Below are positions 61,454 through 64,000 of a stretch of 64,000 bases of DNA, piece by piece. Numbering within the stretch: the stretch's first letter is position 1; each line of letters begins with the position of its first letter. This stretch comes from SAR86 cluster bacterium (GTDB taxonomy: Bacteria > Pseudomonadota > Gammaproteobacteria > Magnimaribacterales > Magnimaribacteraceae): NCBI GenBank assembly GCA_023703575.1, contig CP097969.1, positions 839,517 through 903,516 on the forward strand. Direction: 5' to 3'. The notes under the pieces were generated by a model. The model searched no databases. It saw only the letters and a program-made list of their open reading frames with translations, and had not been told where the DNA came from. Position numbers and translations under genes: made by a program.

Positions 61454-62212
61454 ATGAATTTAGAGGATATCTTCTTCCCTTTCTTATTTCTTTGGTCAAC
61501 AATTGCTGTTCTAGTTTTTATCGCCTTGTTCTATAAAAATGCTCCTTATGGAAGATACTTTACTTTAGATTCCAATTACAAAATTCCTTCTAGAATTGGA
61601 TGGATTATTATGGAATCTCCAACAATAATTGGAATGCTTATATTTATAGTCCTATTTCGCAACAAAATAGGACAAACTGAAATCATCTTTTGCTTATTAT
61701 GGTTATCTCACTATATTCATAGAACAATGATTTGGCCTTTCAGGGCACAATTGAAAGGTAAGTCAATGGCAGTTGGCGTGGTTTCTATGGCCTTATTTTT
61801 TAATTCAGTAAATATCTCTTTGCAATGCATATGGATATTTATATTTGGAAATTACAGCGACGACTGGCTGATATCCATACCATTTATATTTGGCATAATT
61901 TTATTTTTTTTGGGCATGGCCATCAATATTAAATCAGATGATATATTGATTAAATTACGCAAAAATAATGGTGAAGGTTACTATTCTCCTCAAGGCTTCT
62001 TGTATAAATATATAAGTTGTCCAAATTATTTTGGAGAGATTATTGAGTGGCTTGGATGGGCAATTCTTACTTTAAGTCCTTCTGGTTTAGTTTTTTTTAT
62101 TTGGACATTTGCAAACTTAGTTCCAAGAGCTAGATCAAATCATAATTGGTCTAAATCTAATATCCCTAATTATCCAAAGAACAGAAAAGCGATATTTCCT
62201 TATATTTATTAA
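61454..62212 (+). CDS. Steroid 5-alpha-reductase-like membrane protein (3-oxo-5-alpha-steroid 4-dehydrogenase family)
   Basis: The 252-residue protein has six or so membrane segments. It ends with the steroid 5-alpha-reductase C-terminal signature: EGYYSPQGFLYKYISCPNYFGEIIEWLGWAI and NLVPRARSNHNWSKSNIPNYPKNRKAIFPYIY. The middle LSHYIHRTMIWPFR is also typical. Eukaryotic relatives reduce the 4,5 double bond of 3-oxo-steroids or the enoyl group of lipids using NADPH. It is 41 bp downstream of the small SOS-box gene in the same direction and 80 bp before an acyl-CoA dehydrogenase. No steroid-degradation genes are otherwise clear. Confidence 0.87.
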   Translation: MNLEDIFFPFLFLWSTIAVLVFIALFYKNAPYGRYFTLDSNYKIPSRIGWIIMESPTIIGMLIFIVLFRNKIGQTEIIFCLLWLSHYIHRTMIWPFRAQLKGKSMAVGVVSMALFFNSVNISLQCIWIFIFGNYSDDWLISIPFIFGIILFFLGMAINIKSDDILIKLRKNNGEGYYSPQGFLYKYISCPNYFGEIIEWLGWAILTLSPSGLVFFIWTFANLVPRARSNHNWSKSNIPNYPKNRKAIFPYIY

Positions 62213-62292
62213 TCAAGGTCATACAAATCCGCTTGTTTCTTATTAAGACAAACTTTATTCTATGATAATTATTTATGTAAAAGGAGATATTC

Positions 62293-63480
62293 ATGGATCT
62301 AGAATACGGACCTCAATATGATGACTTTAGGGCTGAGGTTATTAACTTTGTAAAAGAAAATGAAAATACAAAATTAACTGGACCTGCAAGAAGTGAGAGT
62401 AGAGTTGCATGGCAACAGAAATTGATTGACCACGGTTACTTCGCAAGATCTATACCCAAAGAGTATGGTGGTTATGGCGGAGACATGGACATAATCAAAT
62501 TAAGAATTATCGCAGAGGAGTTTGCTAAATCTCCAATTCCTAAGCCAGCTGGAGGTCAAGGTATTCAAATGCTTGTTCCGACTTTATTATCTTTAGGCAC
62601 AGAAGAGCAAAAACAAAAATATATTAAACCCACCCTAAGAGGTGAAATATTATGGTGTCAGGGTTATTCAGAACCAAATTCAGGAAGTGATCTAGCGAGT
62701 TTGCAAACTAAGGCAGAACTTGATGGAGATGAATGGGTTATAAATGGACAGAAGATTTGGACTAGTACTGCACATCTCTCGCAAATGTGTTTTATCCTAG
62801 TTAGGACGGAACCAGATGCACCGAAACATCAAGGAATAAGCTATCTTCTCATGCCTATGGATGCTGAAGGTATCGATAGAAGACCGATTAAGCAGATGAC
62901 TGGAGATTCAGATTTTAATGAACTATTTCTTACTGATGTCAGAATACCTGCAGAAAACATTGTCGGAAAAAGAGGAGAAGGTTGGAAAGTTGCGAATGCA
63001 ACTCTTGGACATGAAAGAGGCTCTTTAGCAGATCCAAACGTAACTCAGAATAGATTGAATTCTCTCATTGATCTTATGAAGAGCGAAACTATAGATGGTC
63101 AAAGGGTAATAGATAAACCAATATTCAGAGATAGACTTTTATCCATTCAAGGAAGATTGATGGCCCAGCAATCAAATGCTCTTAGAATTCTTTCCTCTCA
63201 AATTAATGAAGATCAAGATGCAAACTTAGCAAAATCTATTGTTAAGCTTCAAGGAACTGAATTGAGACATGAACTTGAGGGACTAGCGATTGACGCAATG
63301 GGTGAATTAGGAACACTTTATGAAGATAGTCCACACTTAAGAGACGAAGGAGCTTGGCAAATGACGTATATGTATTTCCTTGGTCTGATCATAGGTGGTG
63401 GAACAAATCAGATACAAAAAAATATTATCAGTGAAAGAGCTTTAGGAATGCCTAAAGAACCAAAAATTCAAGGAGCTTAA
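62293..63480 (+). CDS. Acyl-CoA dehydrogenase
   Basis: The 395-residue dehydrogenase has CQGYSEPNSGSDLASLQTKAE and GDEWVINGQKIWTSTAHLSQMC for FAD and substrate, and the C-terminal GGGTNQIQKNIISERALGMP. The usual base before GT is Gly here (IGGGT). Glu241 in LGHERGSL is retained, the position used by isovaleryl- and long-chain-type enzymes. It has an AAGGAG site before ATG 62293. A second acyl-CoA dehydrogenase starts 2 bp after its stop, so the two may form a heteromer. Confidence 0.92.
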   Translation: MDLEYGPQYDDFRAEVINFVKENENTKLTGPARSESRVAWQQKLIDHGYFARSIPKEYGGYGGDMDIIKLRIIAEEFAKSPIPKPAGGQGIQMLVPTLLSLGTEEQKQKYIKPTLRGEILWCQGYSEPNSGSDLASLQTKAELDGDEWVINGQKIWTSTAHLSQMCFILVRTEPDAPKHQGISYLLMPMDAEGIDRRPIKQMTGDSDFNELFLTDVRIPAENIVGKRGEGWKVANATLGHERGSLADPNVTQNRLNSLIDLMKSETIDGQRVIDKPIFRDRLLSIQGRLMAQQSNALRILSSQINEDQDANLAKSIVKLQGTELRHELEGLAIDAMGELGTLYEDSPHLRDEGAWQMTYMYFLGLIIGGGTNQIQKNIISERALGMPKEPKIQGA

Positions 63481-63482
63481 TT

Positions 63483-64000
63483 ATGTATTTTGGTCTATCT
63501 GAAGAACAAAAAAGCCTAGAAGAAAATATCCAAAGATTTCTTTCTGACAATGCCTCTTTGGACATAATCAAAGCAGTGGCAAATGGAGATGAAGATAAAG
63601 CTAAAGAAGTTCATAAAGGTATCATTGAACTTGGGCTAAGCGGCCTAATTGTTCCAGAAGAATATGGAGGATTAGAACTTAATATGCTTTTTGCAACCGT
63701 TGTTTCTGCTGCTTTAGGCTCAGGAACGGCGCCCGTACCTTTTGCAGGATCTTATATTATGTCGCCTATGGCTATAAATTTAGCCGGCAATGCAGAGCAA
63801 AAAAATAATTGGCTGCCAAAGATAGCTGGAGGTGAAGTTCAAGTTGGAGTAGGTATCTCTGAGTATGTTGGTGCAAGAGAAGATGCAGGGATAGAATTTA
63901 CCAATGGAAAAGTTAGTGGAAGATCTCTTTTCGTTATAGATGGTAAGGGTGCGGATGCCTATATTCTTGCGAATAAATCTGGTGAACTCTATCTAATTGA
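63483..64000 (+). CDS. Acyl-CoA dehydrogenase, second subunit-like, 3' end outside window
   Basis: The reading frame opens at ATG 63483 and runs off the right edge (about 172 residues visible). The start MYFGLSEEQKSLEENIQRFL, then LGLSGLIVPEEYGGLELNMLFATVVSAALGSGTAPVPF and NNWLPKIAGGEVQVGVGISE, is the N-terminal helical domain and start of the beta domain of acyl-CoA dehydrogenases. Its mid-domain is reduced compared with the preceding gene, as in the partner subunits of heteromeric dehydrogenases of steroid side-chain degradation. The catalytic region is not in view. Confidence 0.85.
   Translation, partial: MYFGLSEEQKSLEENIQRFLSDNASLDIIKAVANGDEDKAKEVHKGIIELGLSGLIVPEEYGGLELNMLFATVVSAALGSGTAPVPFAGSYIMSPMAINLAGNAEQKNNWLPKIAGGEVQVGVGISEYVGAREDAGIEFTNGKVSGRSLFVIDGKGADAYILANKSGELYLI

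Overview
The window is AT-rich, densely packed bacterial DNA (about one third G+C by eye). Genes often overlap or abut, and almost every base is coding. The gene set points to a marine, streamlined gammaproteobacterium, perhaps SAR86-like. It includes LolA, FtsK, SohB, YhdH/AcuI, two TonB-dependent receptors, a TorF porin, two DUF3604 proteins, several acyl-CoA dehydrogenases and crotonases, and five Fe(II)/2-oxoglutarate oxygenases. The lineage is an inference from gene content. No rRNA, CRISPR, IS element, integrase or phage gene is visible.

Layout. 1-3500: end of an RNA cyclic phosphodiesterase gene, a compact G+C-rich intergenic block, a LOG-family hydrolase, then a plus-strand run of DsbA/FrnE-like protein, 2OG oxygenase and heptosyltransferase-like GT9. 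3506-9123 (minus): TonB receptor, lipoprotein esterase, beta-lactamase-fold esterase and PhyH oxygenase, with a Fur-like box upstream and a ferritin-like gene divergent. 9757-11043 (minus): tRNA-Ser(UGA) and three small genes. 11141-14574 (plus): nadA-nadC-nadB, the de novo NAD pathway. 14575-18447 (minus): MATE transporter, alkylsulfatase-like lipoprotein, crotonase. 18488-22189: thymidine kinase, NupC transporter, 2OG oxygenase and PfkB kinase, ending at a strong terminator. 22230-25382: a large TonB receptor. 25556-29844: ftsK-lolA-serS. 29932-31650: trxB and a crotonase. 31651-35579 (minus): short-chain dehydrogenase, SohB, AcuI-like reductase, a 43-aa membrane protein and nitronate monooxygenase.

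At 35680-36401 a TorF porin gene follows what looks like an NtrC site plus a sigma-54 promoter. 36452-41917 holds lipid genes (PlsC-like, hydrolase, glycerophosphodiesterase), an MFS transporter, a 36-aa membrane protein and a second nitronate monooxygenase. 41914-46780 is a tight five-gene minus operon: PhyH, dihydroorotase-type amidohydrolase, TauD, small Smr protein and N-acyl-D-amino-acid deacylase. A large metzincin follows. 49358-61100 is a long minus-strand block: two DUF3604 paralogues, acyl-CoA dehydrogenase, a single-chain acyl-CoA carboxylase, peptidylprolyl isomerase, HupE and epoxide hydrolase. 61205-64000 (plus) starts with a near-consensus SOS box touching the start of a 62-aa membrane protein, then a steroid-5-alpha-reductase-like protein and two tandem acyl-CoA dehydrogenases, the last cut by the window edge.

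The most interesting signals are regulatory: the SOS box in front of a tiny membrane protein, the NtrC/sigma-54 pair in front of torF, and the Fur-like box between a TonB receptor operon and a ferritin-like gene.
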